DNA of 64,000 nt from Bolinopsis microptera (taxonomy: Eukaryota > Ctenophora > Tentaculata > Lobata > Bolinopsidae), in the NCBI RefSeq assembly GCF_026151205.1, contig NC_087078.1:3737675-3801674 (forward strand). Direction: 5' to 3'. Shown piece after piece: positions 44,665 to 57,868 of this stretch (within the stretch, counting starts at the first letter, position 1; each line of letters opens with the position of its first letter). The position numbers were made by a program, and so were the translations under genes. The notes below the pieces were generated by a model. That model was not told where the DNA came from. It ran no database searches and worked only from the letters and a program-made list of their open reading frames with translations.

Positions 44665-46576
44665 AGTGGAATGGAAAATGGTCTCGAAAAGTCGGAAAAT
44701 GGGACTAAAATTGTTGTAGACTAAAAATTTGCGAAATTTGTGACTAAAATTATGGTAACCAAAATTATGGAAACCTAATTTATTGTGAACCCAATTTATT
44801 GGCCTTAAGGTATTCTTAAGTCACAGTATATAGCAGGATATTCAGTACTATTGAAGAGCCTGGTCCAGGTTTGGTGTATGCTTGTTAACTTGAAGCGGTG
44901 GCTGATTTCCATCACAATTTCCATCACAATACTACCGGCTATCTCATCGGATATTACCGGCGCGATGTTAGCCTGTATTTACTCCGCAAACCATAATAAC
45001 ATGTGGCGGTATATTATACTAACATGTGTTCTCACAGTCACTGTGTTGGGACCTAGTAATACGTCCTATTTGCCACTCCTCGAAATTTGATTTGATGACC
45101 AGAGTTTTCTGTAGTTCAATACGAGCGAATATTGTCCTGGTAGTTACATGTCAATCAGTCACATCTATCAGAATACCTTCTCCTAATTAAATGTTTGTCC
45201 CATGCAGGCCCTGTAGTGGTAAATGTTGTGTTTTTCATCGTTGTATAAAACTTGTTCTGTTTAGACGGTCCGGGAGGTTATGACAATGAGGGTATCTTCT
45301 TTTATAATCAGTGGTAAAAGCAGAGAGATGGTGACAGCTGATGGAGGAGGTGTTATTCTTGCTACTGTGTTCACTATCATAAATATGTCTTACAAGTGGG
45401 TTTCAACTTAATTTCAGTAGCGAGATTCAGCAACAATGCGCGGAATGAGCTTGATTAGAACTGTAGTAATGAGTGATAGTAAGCTGTATATAACCCCCTA
45501 GCCTGCTTGAGACTTGTTACAAAATGAATTGAACAAGCAAACATAATTACCGAACGTAATTTACCGTACTCTAGTATTAGCTGGTCTCAAACAAGACAAT
45601 GATGACGATCATAGTTGAAGTTCAATCGTCTGTACCCAACAATACAACCCCTAAACAGTAAACAACGATTCATTAAATCACCACCTAAATAACCTGCTCC
45701 AGAAGCAGTCAGTATTGGTGTGGTATATAGTAGGAATCACTACTATAACTAGCAGGAATCCCTGTAAGTCCCACACAATATCATACACACCACCCCACAC
45801 AACCTGAACACAATGGAGCAGGTAATAGCCGTTATATGTATTGTGGGGGGTTGTTGGAGAGTCCTCCCTCAACCCTCCCTTCTAGCGGGGGTCATGAGTA
45901 GTAAAGTTTTTTACACCTTGTCGGAAATTACTCAGTAGTACGTGGTTTCAACAAGCTTGTTGTATTATGAGCTTGTTCTCTGCTTTACAGGACCTAGTGA
46001 CACCTCATACAGTACCTGTTATGGTTATTTAATAGACGGAATGTGCACAGTAGGATACAGCCACCTGAATAAATATGAGACATTGAGCCTTTGTGAGGTT
46101 CACATTGTGAGCTGTTCACATTCAGGGCTGAATTAACTTGTTCATTCATATAACGTAATGTATAGTGTGGTTATTTGGCTCTCGTTTGAACTGTTCTAGT
46201 TCATTGCAACTGTGTATATAATGCGGTTGTTTGGCTCTTGTTTGGATAGTGTTAGTTTATATCGCCGATTATCATACTTTGATAATTGATTGACATTTGC
46301 ATTTTAGCTGTGCTTATATTTCATTAGAGCTCGGTAGTCCGATAAACAACAATATTTTAGCGGTCTTTTTTCAAGTTCCCCCTGCACGGTATTCTCTTTT
46401 CAAGTTCCTCCTGCACGGTGTATGTTTATTTGGGGACTGGTTTATTAGCCAGTCAATGTTTACGAAAATGATATCTTTATTACATAATTACAAATGTATA
46501 TCATAAATAGATCAAATCTTAAACCGAAATTTGCACGCGATTGATAAATTAAAAAAAAGAAAATGAAAAGAATGGT
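44665..46576. other. No supported gene
   Basis: Short open frames only. GACTAAAATT-type motifs continue to about 44820. A diverged duplication lies at about 46150-46260 (TGGTTATTTGGCTCTCGTTTG and similar). Confidence 0.4.
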
Positions 46577-47120
46577 TTATTGATTAAAACAAAATAATTG
46601 AGTATATATACCATTGTCATCGAAAAATTGTTTTGTGTGCTCTGACAGTCGACCTTTTTTGTAAAAATAATTAATGTAACCTGGCAGTACTGCCCTGATA
46701 CCCTGTTTTTGTCGTGAGAAGAGTGATTCAATGTGATTTGCAGTTGCTGCAAACCCCCTTACAATTGAACAGAAGTTTAAATGCGATTGAACAAAACTTT
46801 GATATATCTTTAGCCTTATTTGTATCGATAGGCGACGTTTTATTTTATACATAATTCCTACATACCGCATCATTTTTGATCTAACAGCTGCGATATGCTT
46901 AGACCATGTTAATGTATCATCCATTATAACGCCTAGAAACCGTGCTTCCCTTTTACTTTCTAATTGGGAGTCTGCAATACGAATATTTGGAGTATTATCA
47001 GTATTTCTAACACCGAAAAGCATATAGCAGGTCTTTTTTTAGATTAAGTGCAAGTCCATTACAGTCAACCCAACGTACAAACTCGTTGGAGAATTGGTTG
47101 AATTTGTGTATAACATCGTG
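46577..47120 (-). pseudogene. Non-LTR retrotransposon reverse transcriptase, 3' remnant
   Basis: The minus strand reads FVRWVDCNGLALNLKKT, then after a frameshift in an A-run YMLFGVRN, ARFLGVIMDDTLTWSKHI, a KIKRRLSIQIRLKIYQSFV segment and HLNFCSIVRGF. The order NGLxLNxxKTxxMxF, FLGVxxDxxLTWxxHI and the following thumb-like segment is typical of LINE (jockey/CR1-like) reverse transcriptases. The catalytic palm core upstream is absent, so this is a 5'-truncated, frameshifted copy. Confidence 0.85.
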
Positions 47121-47486
47121 TGCATTAGGTAGGATTTAAACCATTACATAGCTTGCCCACGGATTCCATAGTGCTGGAGTTTGTCAATCAGTATATGAAT
47201 ACTGTTTAGGTCGATATATATATAACTGCTCCTCAAAATCTCATATTAAGACTCCAATTAAGAGTCCAGACAAGATACTCCGAGTTTTGTTCGAATCAGT
47301 TTGTTTAAAGTTTGCCTTGATTTCAGATAAGATAACCTTTAGATAACCTGATTAAATAACCTTTTGTATTTCCGGTAGCTGGTAGTACCCATGATCGGAC
47401 AGGGTACGTGAAAGAAGACAGCTGGTTAGCTGCTGAGCGGACAGTAGGTGTGAACTAAGTAACTACTGAACTAAGCAGACAGTAAA

Positions 47487-48653
47487 ATGAAGATGACAGC
47501 TCTAGGAGAAGAGAGTCAAGTGGTCGTCCCAGACATCCAGACTGAACACAAAGAAACATGGGAAGTAGAGCTGAAGAAGAAGACGTCCTCAGAGGTGCTG
47601 GACGATAAAGACAATACAGACACCGGGGAGAAGAGATGGGAGACTCCTTCTCGTCAGCACATATACGTGACAATTCATAACGAGGAGAACGAGGGAGCCT
47701 GGTATGATCCCTCTCTCCTAGAGCAGGATTCAGAGAGCACTTGGCTCGACTTCAAGTCTAACGATCTGGAGGTGTGCGATCTAACACGTGACCTAACACG
47801 TGATCTAACACGTGATCTGTCGCTTGAACTGCCACGTGATCTAACCTGGGAAGAAGTGGAGAACTGGGAGGAGGAGGAGAAGGAGGAGGAGAGTTTGTTG
47901 GAGGGGGAGATCAAACACCTGAAAATGGACCTGCCTGTCATCCAGTGTCAGTTAGTGTTTTATCTGTTTTTATCTTTCTCGGGGATTGTTTCAATTCGTG
48001 GTGATATCAGTAGACTTGAATAATTTCCGAATGGAAATCGGCCTGAAGTTGTAAATAAGAGCCGTGGTGTGGTGGAAATGACCCGCACCTACACTAAGAC
48101 ACTCTATCAGTGACTATATACTGAGTGATACGACCAGTAATAAGATAGATCAGGTACACTTGTTACACCTTCTAATAAGAGAGACTGATAATTTGACAGG
48201 TCCCCCCCGAATCGTGATTGCTTGAGGGGTGATGGGTCCATGTACCCTTTGCTTCTCAACTGATATTTGTACAATTATCTCCGGTGTTGTTACCCTGACA
48301 ACCCCTGTTACTGCTGCTTGTAGTTCTGCTTGTTTTGTAAAGATATCAATAGCAGTGTCCAATGAGGGAGGATGAGCCTGTATGAGCCGAGCACATGTAG
48401 TATTAGGTAAACTATTATCTCTTCTAGATCCTGGGTAATCCCGGGTGATCCTAGGTGATCCTGGGTGATCCTGGGTAATTCTGTGTAATCCTGGATAAAC
48501 TATTCCCCATACCAGGATTACACAGGATTACACAGGATTACACAGGTAAACATTCCCCGACTGTCTGCTAACCATTTTCTAACCCTATGCTCTGTGTTGC
48601 AGTGAGAGTCTACACGGATTGCCGCTGTCCGAAAGCAGATGGGATCTCGTTAG
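47487..48653 (+). CDS. Acidic protein, unrecognised, two exons seen
   Basis: Exon 1 (47487-47950) opens MKMTALGEESQVVVPD and ends in GTGTCA/gttagtg. Exon 2 (48603-48653) follows ttgcag in phase and reads HESLHGLPLSESRWDLV before gtaaagc. The product is strongly acidic, with a DLTR repeat (12-bp units, 47780-47845) and a Glu-rich stretch (NWEEEEKEEESLLEG). No signal peptide or domain recognised. Further exons would be needed downstream; none was found. Start chosen as the first Met. Confidence 0.62.
48425..48545. repeat. 10-bp repeats in intron
   Basis: CCTGGGTGATCCTGGGTAAT units followed by the inverse-like ACAGGATTACACAGGATTAC; the two blocks could pair imperfectly. Lies in the intron of the acidic-protein gene. 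Confidence 0.8.
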
Positions 48654-49160
48654 GTAAAGCTTGTGTTCGTTAGCTGAGAATGCTGACAGTGAATAGCTAC
48701 CATTTATTTTACTTACTGATTTGAATGCTGCTAAAATACTAGATATATATCCCGCGTTGGTTGAGTACATGACGGTGCACTACAAGCACTCAACCTGCGA
48801 GTGTACATAATGAGTTAAGTGTTAAGTGTACTCTTCCCACAACTGTTTTCACAAAGTACCAACCTTTAAGTTTGTACATGAGACTTCACATCTCTGATCT
48901 GGGAAATACCAACAGCTGTGTTTTATCCGGGAGATGTTTTACAAGCATAACATCACAAAGCTTGCTTGTTTCAGCGTTATTAGTATTTTACAGCGGCAAT
49001 CGCTGAGAGCTACCAAGATCAATCCCAATCTTTGAGTTCCAGTCGGTGCTGTTTATTAATTTAGTAACTTGTGAGTTGTAGTCGTTGTTTAGAGCTAATG
49101 ATGTATGATGAAGACGTTAACTGGTTTATACGGTAAACAATTTTCTTTGATCCAACATAC
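48654..49160. other. No supported feature
   Basis: Non-coding by inspection, between the last exon seen of the acidic-protein gene and the SINE. Confidence 0.4.
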
Positions 49161-49519
49161 GGCCAGGTAGCGCAGTTGGTTAGAACGCCTGTCTTACAAT
49201 CGTTAGGTTGCGAGTTCGAAACCCACTGACTGCCTGGTCGTGGGGTGAGCGTCGTCGACGTTCAGCTAAGGATCATGAGTGGTCTATGCAGCCCCCCGGT
49301 CTACTCAGCCGAATACTCGAGAAATCGGGTGTGAGGGTTAAATGAGGAGCTGCACATTGCAGCAAAGTCTCGGACGAAGAAAGTATGGTACACACTACCT
49401 TAACCGTCACTGGCCAAAAAAGATCCTTCGGCTTCCTATAATTGGCTGGTTGCACTTGTGTAACATTGTGGCTGTTGGAATACACCGAAGTAAAATAAGT
49501 GTCTAGATAAAAAAAAAAA
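49161..49519 (+). mobile_element. tRNA-derived SINE
   Basis: The 5' head GGCCAGGTAGCGCAGTTGGT matches an A box, and GCGAGTTCGAAACCC is a good B box about 40 bp later; the loop CTTACAA suggests descent from a tRNA with a UAC anticodon (Val). A tRNA-unrelated body of about 280 bp follows and ends in an 11-A tail at 49509-49519. This is the classic SINE layout. Target-site duplications are not clear. Confidence 0.82.
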
Positions 49520-52500
49520 CACTGAAAACCCTCAAGTCTTAAATAAAACTTCATATTGAACTACTGTATAAAGTTACAACTATTAATTTATTAATTGAAT
49601 ACTTCACTTGCGCAGTATGAAAACCAACAAAGACGCGAGCTTCATTTGATACATTGTTTTCATTTCCCCAAATCCAAAAATGGAGAAAATATTTGATTGT
49701 GTATTGTCGCGTAGGTGAATCTGATTTTCCTAACTTTACATTCTAATAGTTAGCTATAATTAAAGAATTAAGAACGCGACAGCTGAATTATTGTAACCTC
49801 CCGTGCCAATCGCATACAATGGTACCCATGGAAACTCCCCCCCCCCCCCCAGACTCCGTTCTATGGGATGATGGGGAAGTTGGAATTGTTAATATATTAA
49901 ATTACTTTATAAACAAGGGTTGTGAGAGACGTGATTCTAAACTTAATGTGTCTCTCCTCCTACCAAGGTATAGTATAGTATACTTTATTTAGAACTTTAT
50001 TTAGAACCTTATTTAGAATATTTACTGTATAGTTATAAACTCATAGCTACGTACTCGTTCTGGTAAGGGTTCGTAAATAAATGCATCTTAACTATGCCAT
50101 GCAAAATAGATCGGTCTTGTTTTTATACGTGAACAATGAACATCACAATACTGTGACTGCGATTGTATATGATGTGTCAAAGCATTTAGACAATCGTAAG
50201 ATGCCAATAGACGATAAATTTGCATAAAGATCTTTCTTTATAATTATTTTACCGATGGAATCCCGGGAATGCCCAATTTAACACACCTGTGATTATTGGA
50301 TATGGCACGTGGGCACTGGGCAGTGGGAACGTGGGCATGTATGTACGTGGTGTCTTCTAAAATGAACACAATCACTGTAGAATTATGATGAATGTTAGGC
50401 TTATCATTCATCTTCTCATTTTGATTATTGTGTTGTATCAGTTTACGATGAATAACCCATCAAATGTTGCTCGGAAAAAATGCAGTGATCGTCGATCGAG
50501 CTGGACGGACTAATTTTCTTGTATTTGATGCTTTGTGATTTCTTATAAGAAAACCAAAAATATAACAAATGATTACGAATGAGCGGGTGCTATCATCGCT
50601 TCCTGTCACGCCCACAATAGAAAGTTTACGATTATGTTATAACGATTGCATAATTATTGTAAAGGAATGAGCAGGTTCCCAGTTTACCAGGAGGTTACCA
50701 GGTTACCACCCACCAGGCAGCAGGTCCCATGATAAGTTCCCACTCATCACCTTACCACACACCCACTGTCTAACACTGTAGCAGGTAGCTGTGGTTTATC
50801 ACACAGATACGCGGTATCTCAGTCCTTCAAGACAAGAGGTGGTCTTCAAGACTGGCGGTGCCCAGCCTTAAAGCAACAGTTTCCTCATATTTCATCGTCA
50901 CTTATCGTTCATTAACTGGAGAATATGTGCAAAGTGCTGTCCATACTTTCGTCTCTGGTAGCATCTTGTTTTAACACTCCCATAACCTACCATTATTTTG
51001 TGCATAACTGGCGGTTCTTTAATTTAATTTCGTTAAAAACTCAAAAAGTTACAATTTGAAAAAATTAGATCACAATTTGACACTCACAAAATGAGTGATA
51101 ATCGAATCTTCTTATTCAAGAATAGTCTTATTAAAGTTATTTTATCACGACAATAAGTGACATGTGCTTGTACACGACAAGTGGCCGCTGGAAAATAAGC
51201 AGAACAATCTGAATGAGTATTCAAATAATGAGTATTCAAATGATTACACATCACTGAAGTGATGGATCTATTTAAAAACATAATTTTTATTGGCCAGTAA
51301 AAAAGAGAATGCTGATATACTAAGATACTGAATCTTGTTTCGTACCTGTACTTTACTTGCTCTTTTGTTTAACGAATGTAACAGTGATTGTCTTGTGGCA
51401 ACTAAGAGGGCTGTTATTATAGGGCCGGGTCGGAGTATTACAAGGTTTACAAGGTTTAGTATTATGACATCACCATCATTAGCTTTGAGCAGCTCATTTT
51501 AACGATATAATCTTGATGTTTCCGAGCAAAGCGAGCCCTTCTATTTGTCTATATCCTCTAATAGAGGACCTCACAGTGGCTGTACGAGTAGAGGCACGAG
51601 TTTACTATTAGAATCAATGCTAAAAGGGGCTGTTAGAAGCTTTCTTTTTTACGTATGTTGATAAGATCTTCATTATAATTGAGCTGTACAGTGTAAATGG
51701 ATTATTTAGAGCAGGTTTTGGAAATCAAGGTTCCACAATTTGCTTTTCCGAATTAACTGGTGATGATCATCATCCGCACATTTGAGCTATTTTGATCTAA
51801 TCCAACTATAGGCACGGCTGGCACATATTGATACTCTTTATTCTTCATGGACAGTGGCCACTAGTTACTGAATATATACTACAGAGCCACTCACAGCGCA
51901 AATCCTGTGGAGTCAGATAGACTCTTAAAACCACACTGCATTCCCTCCACCACATCTCTGGAATGCTACTTTCAAAGATCTTGTTAATTTGAAACGGCTG
52001 CAGTTGAGTTAGTTTCCTGCAAGCCATTACTTTAACTTATGTACTTATAAACGGAACAAGTAATGTAGTTATGATTCATGATTTTTATGAGCCATGATAC
52101 GATGTAACTATCCAAATGTTTAGTTATGACGTTTAAAAAAAGAATTAGAGGATTTGATCGGGTTTAACTATTTCCGTGATGCAAAATATTTAATTTGTTG
52201 AGCTCTCTTATGTTATGAGATACTAGATCATACAATTTTAACATCAAATTTACAAGATACAAAATAATTGTGAATTGCGCACCTAAGTCCTAAGGCATTG
52301 ATATGCTTTCTCAAGTGATCTTCTTTATACACGGTGATATGACTTCATATTCGCTCCGTCTAAGCTGCTGTTTTCCAGCTTTCTTATCTATTTTTATAGG
52401 GTTCTATTTCTAAAATTTGGTCAATACTATTAATAGTAGGGGGTTTAAAGGTCTTGTTCTGCCTTTCATTAGATTTAACGTTGAAATCTTTCGTTAGTTC

Positions 52501-52705
52501 CGTGATTCAGATTGTCTTCTTATGTCGTATTTTTTATGACCACTTCTTACCAATACGTACTACGTATGCCATAACTTAATTCACTGTTGAGTGAAATTTG
52601 AATAAAAATAGCTAAAAGGGTGTGCTTTATGGAACAAAGTCATTATTTACGCACCGACGCACAGTTCGGCAATTAGCTAACAGTCAAAGGCGTCCAACTC
52701 AGCTA
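49520..52705. other. No supported gene
   Basis: About 3.2 kb without a recognisable exon. Contains a poly-C run at about 49839 and short GGTTACCAGG repeats at about 50680-50720. Confidence 0.4.
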
Positions 52706-52795
52706 TAAGAGTATACGTAAGTATACGTAAGTATACTCTTATACGTAAGTATACTCTTATACGTAAGTATACGTAAGTGTACGTAAGTAATCGGT
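52706..52795. repeat. TACGTAAGTATAC tandem repeat
   Basis: Six or so units of TATACGTAAGTATACTCT with variation; the units are partly palindromic. Confidence 0.85.
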
Positions 52796-53321
52796 TTACC
52801 CTCTCTCCAACATGAGGCTCTCACAAGTGCAGAGTTTCTTAACAATTGTCAAGAAACTTTTAAGAAAACAATTTTACAGTACCTTGTGTCTACAGTTAAC
52901 AGTAGCTTATGCCTTGCATCTAGAGTTAAAAGTAGCTTGTACGGTGTACCTTACATCTAGAGTTAATGATAATAATCAATCGAAGTTAGCAAGGACTTGT
53001 GAGATAATAATAAGATTTTGAATGCAATCCTTTTCTTTATATAGTTATATCCAACCAGTGAATATTGGTCAGGTCATCCTCAAGATGGTCGTGTTTATAT
53101 TTCCCAGCAGTACTTTGTAGTAACTTTAGCTGATGCAGAAGCTTCTCGCCAATTCCAAAGTATAACTACCTTTAGCTGTTTTTTTTCCGATTTCGCATAT
53201 AAAGTCATACTTTATAGTTTAACGTTAGGCATGTTGATTAAATGATTTGTTGCAATAAAGAAATAAAACAAATAAGTTGTAAAATAAAATGCTATCTATC
53301 AATTCAGCAATGAGCACCCTT
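52796..53321. other. Short repeat family, no gene
   Basis: 52880-52970 holds GTACCTTGTGTCTACAGTTA-type units, about 30 bp each, related to ACCTTGTGCCTTGCATCTAG units at 54420-54510. Confidence 0.5.
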
Positions 53322-53826
53322 CTGAGCATTACAGATTAAGCTGCAAAGCATTAATCGATCCAGAGTCTGTGACTCTAAGTATCACTAAGTTCTTCAGTAT
53401 GCTGTTCGGTTTCTTTTTCACTCTTTTTCGACTTTACCATTTCTGTTGGTACGACGTAGTTTATGTCGATATGATCCTTCAGACGTTTCAACAGAACATG
53501 TTGGGATGGATCGATTAAAAATGTAATGTCCAAGAGGAGCTCTAACCCTTTAAATGCAATAGGAATTTGGTACAGTTTTGTCATTCGTAGTTTCACAACG
53601 GTGATTCCTCCCAATAAAGTAGTTCAGCAGTAGGAACGGTGATGTCATTATATTAATTATAAACAATGTAAGCTCAATAATATTCATGTCATATATGCTC
53701 TACTGAAATTTTGGTCTCCTTTAAAATTAGTCGCCGAAAAATTTAGTCTCATGAAATTTGGTTTACAACAATTTTAGTCAAAAGTTTGACTAAATTTATG
53801 GTAGACTAAATTTGTCGTTCTTAAGG
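53322..53826. mobile_element. TIR element (CCTTAAGAACGAC), copy 2, truncated
   Basis: Inverse orientation relative to 44174-44662. The right end has the same terminus (GTCGTTCTTAAGG followed by TA). Similarity stops on the left near GAGCATTACAG, before the expected second TIR, so this copy is truncated. Confidence 0.8.
53375..53614 (-). CDS. Element-encoded open frame, copy 2
   Basis: Reads LYQIPIAFKGLELLLDITFL, then LLKRLKDHIDINYVVPTEMV and a Lys/Glu-rich end. Closely matches the frame at 44428-44619. The start is arbitrary. No domain recognised. Confidence 0.42.
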   Translation of the reverse strand: MGGITVVKLRMTKLYQIPIAFKGLELLLDITFLIDPSQHVLLKRLKDHIDINYVVPTEMVKSKKSEKETEQHTEELSDT

Positions 53827-53829
53827 TAT

Positions 53830-54640
53830 AAGCCTTTACAGTAATCTAGATATGCCACAACTAAACTGTTAAGGGCGACCTTCATCTGTTTGGGACTCAC
53901 TAGGAATCGGATTTTCTTATATTGCGTAAATGGGAAAGTGTGGAAACATCTATTTTTGAGACTTACTATCTCTTTATCGAATACCAGCTGATTGACCATA
54001 ACAACCCTAAGGTTCTTAAGAGTAGGCACTAATATTACCTACGTATTAGAGTCAATTTCAACCCCATGAAGTTTTATCTCATTGAGCTAGGTCCAAAGAC
54101 TATAAGTTGAGTTTCAGAATCATTTAGCTGCAGAGAGTATCGAGACATCTAATTCTTTATTCTCAAGAAGCAATTTCTCAGTTGGTTAGCTAAGGCTGGT
54201 GAGCCAGTATAAAGCAGTTCCTCTGATTCCTATTTCTTGCAGAGTAATAAATTATTGTCCAAAGTATCTTATATGAGGCAACACTCAGGTTTAAAAGAAT
54301 CACCACTGTAGCTGTGAAGTGTCTATGTACTAAGATGTTTTCTATTCCGACTTAATTAAGTCTTTTTAAGTTTTTAGTACTACTCTTCAGTTAGCTTTCC
54401 CAAGAATGTGAGGTTTGAGATTAACATTACCTTGTGCCCTGCCTCTAGAGTTAACATTACCTTGTGCCTTGCAGTTTGCATCTAGAGTTAACATTGCCTT
54501 GTGCATTACATCTGCAGTACTGTGTGTTCCACTATATCCAGAGACCTACATCCTAATACCCACTTTGGGAGATACGCTACTGCCCTACTGGTTCAGTAAA
54601 ATTTGCGTTCTCATTATCATCCAATAATGAGCTATTGAAG
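53830..54640. other. No supported gene
   Basis: AT-rich; contains the 30-bp GTTAACATTACCTTGTGCC units at 54420-54510. Confidence 0.4.
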
Positions 54641-54644
54641 TGGA

Positions 54645-55395
54645 TAAAAAGTACGATAGGGTGAATAGTCACTGAAGACTCATGATCTGTTAGATACGTC
54701 ATACGATAGGATAAAGCCTCATGATCTGTTAGGTACGATAGGATAAAGACTCGTGATCTGTTAGGTACGATAGGATGAAGACTCATGATCTGTTAGATAC
54801 GATAGGATGAAGACTCATGATCTGTTAGATACGATAGGATGAAGACTCATGATCTGTTAGGTGCGATAGGATGAAGACTCATGATCTGTTAGGTGCGATA
54901 GGATGAAGACTCATGATCTGTTAGATACGATAGGATGAAGACTCATGATCTGTTAAGTACGATAGGATGAAGACTCATGATCTGTTAGGTGCGATAGGAT
55001 GAAGACTCATGATCTGTTAGATAGGATAGGATGAAGACTCATGATCTGTTAGGTGCGATAGGATGAAGACTCATGATCTGTTAGATACGATAGGATGAAG
55101 ACTCACGATCTGTTAGATACGATAGGATGAAGACTCACGATCTGTTAGATACGATAGGATGAAGACTCATGATCTGTTAGGTGCGATAGGATGAAGACTC
55201 ATGATCTGTTAGATACGATAGGATGAAGACTCATGATCTGTTAGGTACGATAGGATGAACACTCATGATCTGTTAGATACGATAGGATGAAGACTCATGA
55301 TCTGTTAGGTGCGATAGGATGAAGACTCATGATCTGTTAGATACGATAGGATGAAGACTCATGATCTGTTAGATACGATAGGATGAAGACTCATA
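54645..55395. repeat. 32-bp minisatellite, about 23 copies
   Basis: Units of GATCTGTTAGATACGATAGG plus ATGAAGACTCAT with recurrent GATACG/GGTGCG/GGTACG variants; the left end is more degenerate. About 750 bp. Confidence 0.96.
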
Positions 55396-57868
55396 TGATC
55401 TGTCGATCTGTAAAATACCCATCGTTCACTTAAAATGGACTGAGAGTTAAAAACACAGCGAATCGGTTACTTTTAGATTTCATAACCTGTCCAATCTCCG
55501 ATACACTGGCAATGCGAGGGGTTTAATCAGTAGCTTCACTTTTCGCTGAACACGATTGTGATACACTTCTAAACGCTTCTTAGGCGCTTTCAAAAAATAT
55601 GATCGCTTTCCCGTATAAAAAAGCGATTATAAATGTTTATAAGCGATTATTTTCGAACCGCTTATAATCGATCCAGGAGCAATTTTAAGCGGAGTTTTTT
55701 TTTCTTCTAAAGAGCGCTCTAAAAGCGCTCAATAAGTGATTACAAGCTTCGATCAGACAATTTCATTTGTGCTAACCTGCCCACTTTTCTATCGAACTGT
55801 TAAAGGAAGTTTGGTTATGTGAATTATGTCCTAAACTATCGCTCTCTCTTTGATTTTCATCTCCGGTAACCTCGCTGAATTGACCGGTGGAATAGTTAGT
55901 GTTACTGAATGGCCGGCTGTTGGACAGCCTAAGTAAAGTGAACTAAGTTTACAATTTACATGGGTAATTTCATGAAAGTATCGAAGTCTTAGAGTTCCTA
56001 GTTACAGTTTCACGCTAAGTAGCCTTCCTTTGACTTGTCACTGCGACTGTAACGCAAGGTAATTAGGTAAGAAGTTGTTTTTTACTCGACTGTATCATTC
56101 TTAAGCAGTTATACGGTTTCCCCGCAATCGTGTTATTTATCTTTAAAGTTGTTAAACTAAAATTTCCCTTAATTCATAACTTGACGCTAACGTTTTTTGA
56201 CGCACAGTTTTTAAACTTCAAGCATGATTCAGATTATAGCGCTAAAAGAATTGTCCATTCTTTCCGAGATTTTTGATGGGTTTTCCAATGAGGAAACTCA
56301 CCTCATCCATTTCTAAATTTATCACTAATACATCATATAAATGATTTATAGTATATACCGATACTGCTATCAATTAATAAGAAGTTAAGGAAAAATTGGG
56401 TATGGAATAATATGGAGTATATCGAAATTGGAAGTCGAATAAATGCAGTTAAAGTTAACGCTTTCTGCAGAATCAGAATCAACATTCAACATGATTTAAT
56501 TGATGGATAGAATGCTATAACCTTTTCATAACAATAATAGTAATCTTTCGTAATGAGTTGTGAAGCTATTCTCCTAACACCCTCCAGCAATTTCCGTATT
56601 CTCTAGTTCTTTAGACCCTCTTATTGGTGCATACTTAGATAATAAATACTTGGCCTTAGTCTTAGGTCGAATACTTGTCCACACTTCTCAAATATAAATT
56701 CTCCAAGACATAAGTCGACACAATCGACTCAGTGACAGCACAATTTTCTTGTGACTTAGTGTCAGGGACCTTTTTATTGACCAGTTTCACCTTTTCGAGC
56801 AAGTTCTCTGGTATGCAGTCAAATTAAACACCGTTTTAACTTGCCGGTAAAGTTTTTCACATAATCAGGATTGCTCGTTCCTCTATTCTTTTCGACGGTG
56901 TACTCTGTGTAAATTAATATCCCTATATTATACGGCTATAGCTTTAGCTATCTTTCTTCACTAAATCGATCTCTATACATGTCGTGATATTGTCGAGTAT
57001 CCTATCATGCGCTCAAATATTCATCATATGAGCGTATAAATTATAACTGAGTGGTAAAGTGGACACAGTGTATTTAAATCCTTAAATAAACTTTATTCCC
57101 GTCTTTGAAACCAAGGAAAGTGGTTATTAGCAGCTTATTTATCCTTCAAAATATGTTAATTGGATTACAGAATTAATACAGTATTTGTGGAGATATATGT
57201 ATATATTCGTCACTTCTGGTCGCCACAATCACTGAGCCATAACTCCGCTTCCCAACAACTATTTTAAGTATTCAGAAAGGATCATACAGGGAAAATTCTG
57301 AATATTTGTTGCCCGGAAAAGGTTTTGCCAACTTTAGCCCTTTGAAATAGATGAGCAAATCAGAGGTTTTATCTTAAAACCCTGGTAGATTGCCCAGTGG
57401 CCAGTATGTACAGATTTTATTTTTCTGTATATAAATGCATTCCTCATCAAAAGTTTATTCTATTTATTTATCCGCCCAAAAGTAATTCTGGAAACTGCGC
57501 AGAAGTGTAAACAGTTTCCAGTGCACTTAACGCTGTTAATTGGCAGAGCATTACATCACGCACTTCACATCTGGTCGCAGTGCATATCTGGTATCGGTCT
57601 ATGTATAACAGTATATAAAGCATCATCTGATATATATCCATAAATTTCAACTTGTTAATATTGATCACTTTTGAAATTAGTACAATATCATGAATCAAGA
57701 TTAAAAGCGGAATCATTTCTTTGAACATTCTCCTCTTATTTTTACCTCATTTCAAATGCAATTTAGCTTTCACAAATTAGTTTGATAAAGCTAATTAGGT
57801 CCACCGTGGAAGTGTGAAAGCGTGAGATCTGTTGTTTGCTTGCGGAGGTTTGCTTGTTGTTTTGTATA
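55396..57868. other. No supported gene
   Basis: 55560-55760 contains AAGCGATTATAA-type motifs in both orientations (a GCGCTT/AAGCGC cluster) that could form hairpins. The rest shows no exon. The end of the interval is the 5' flank of the gene starting at 57869. Confidence 0.4.

Noticed and set aside
47675-47941. Ser/Arg-rich minus-strand frame
   Set aside because: Complement of the acidic DLTR/Glu-rich exon; the plus strand has matching splice sites.
49161-49235. Functional tRNA-Val gene
   Set aside because: Anticodon stem is mismatched, and the sequence runs into a 280-bp body with an A tail, as in a SINE.
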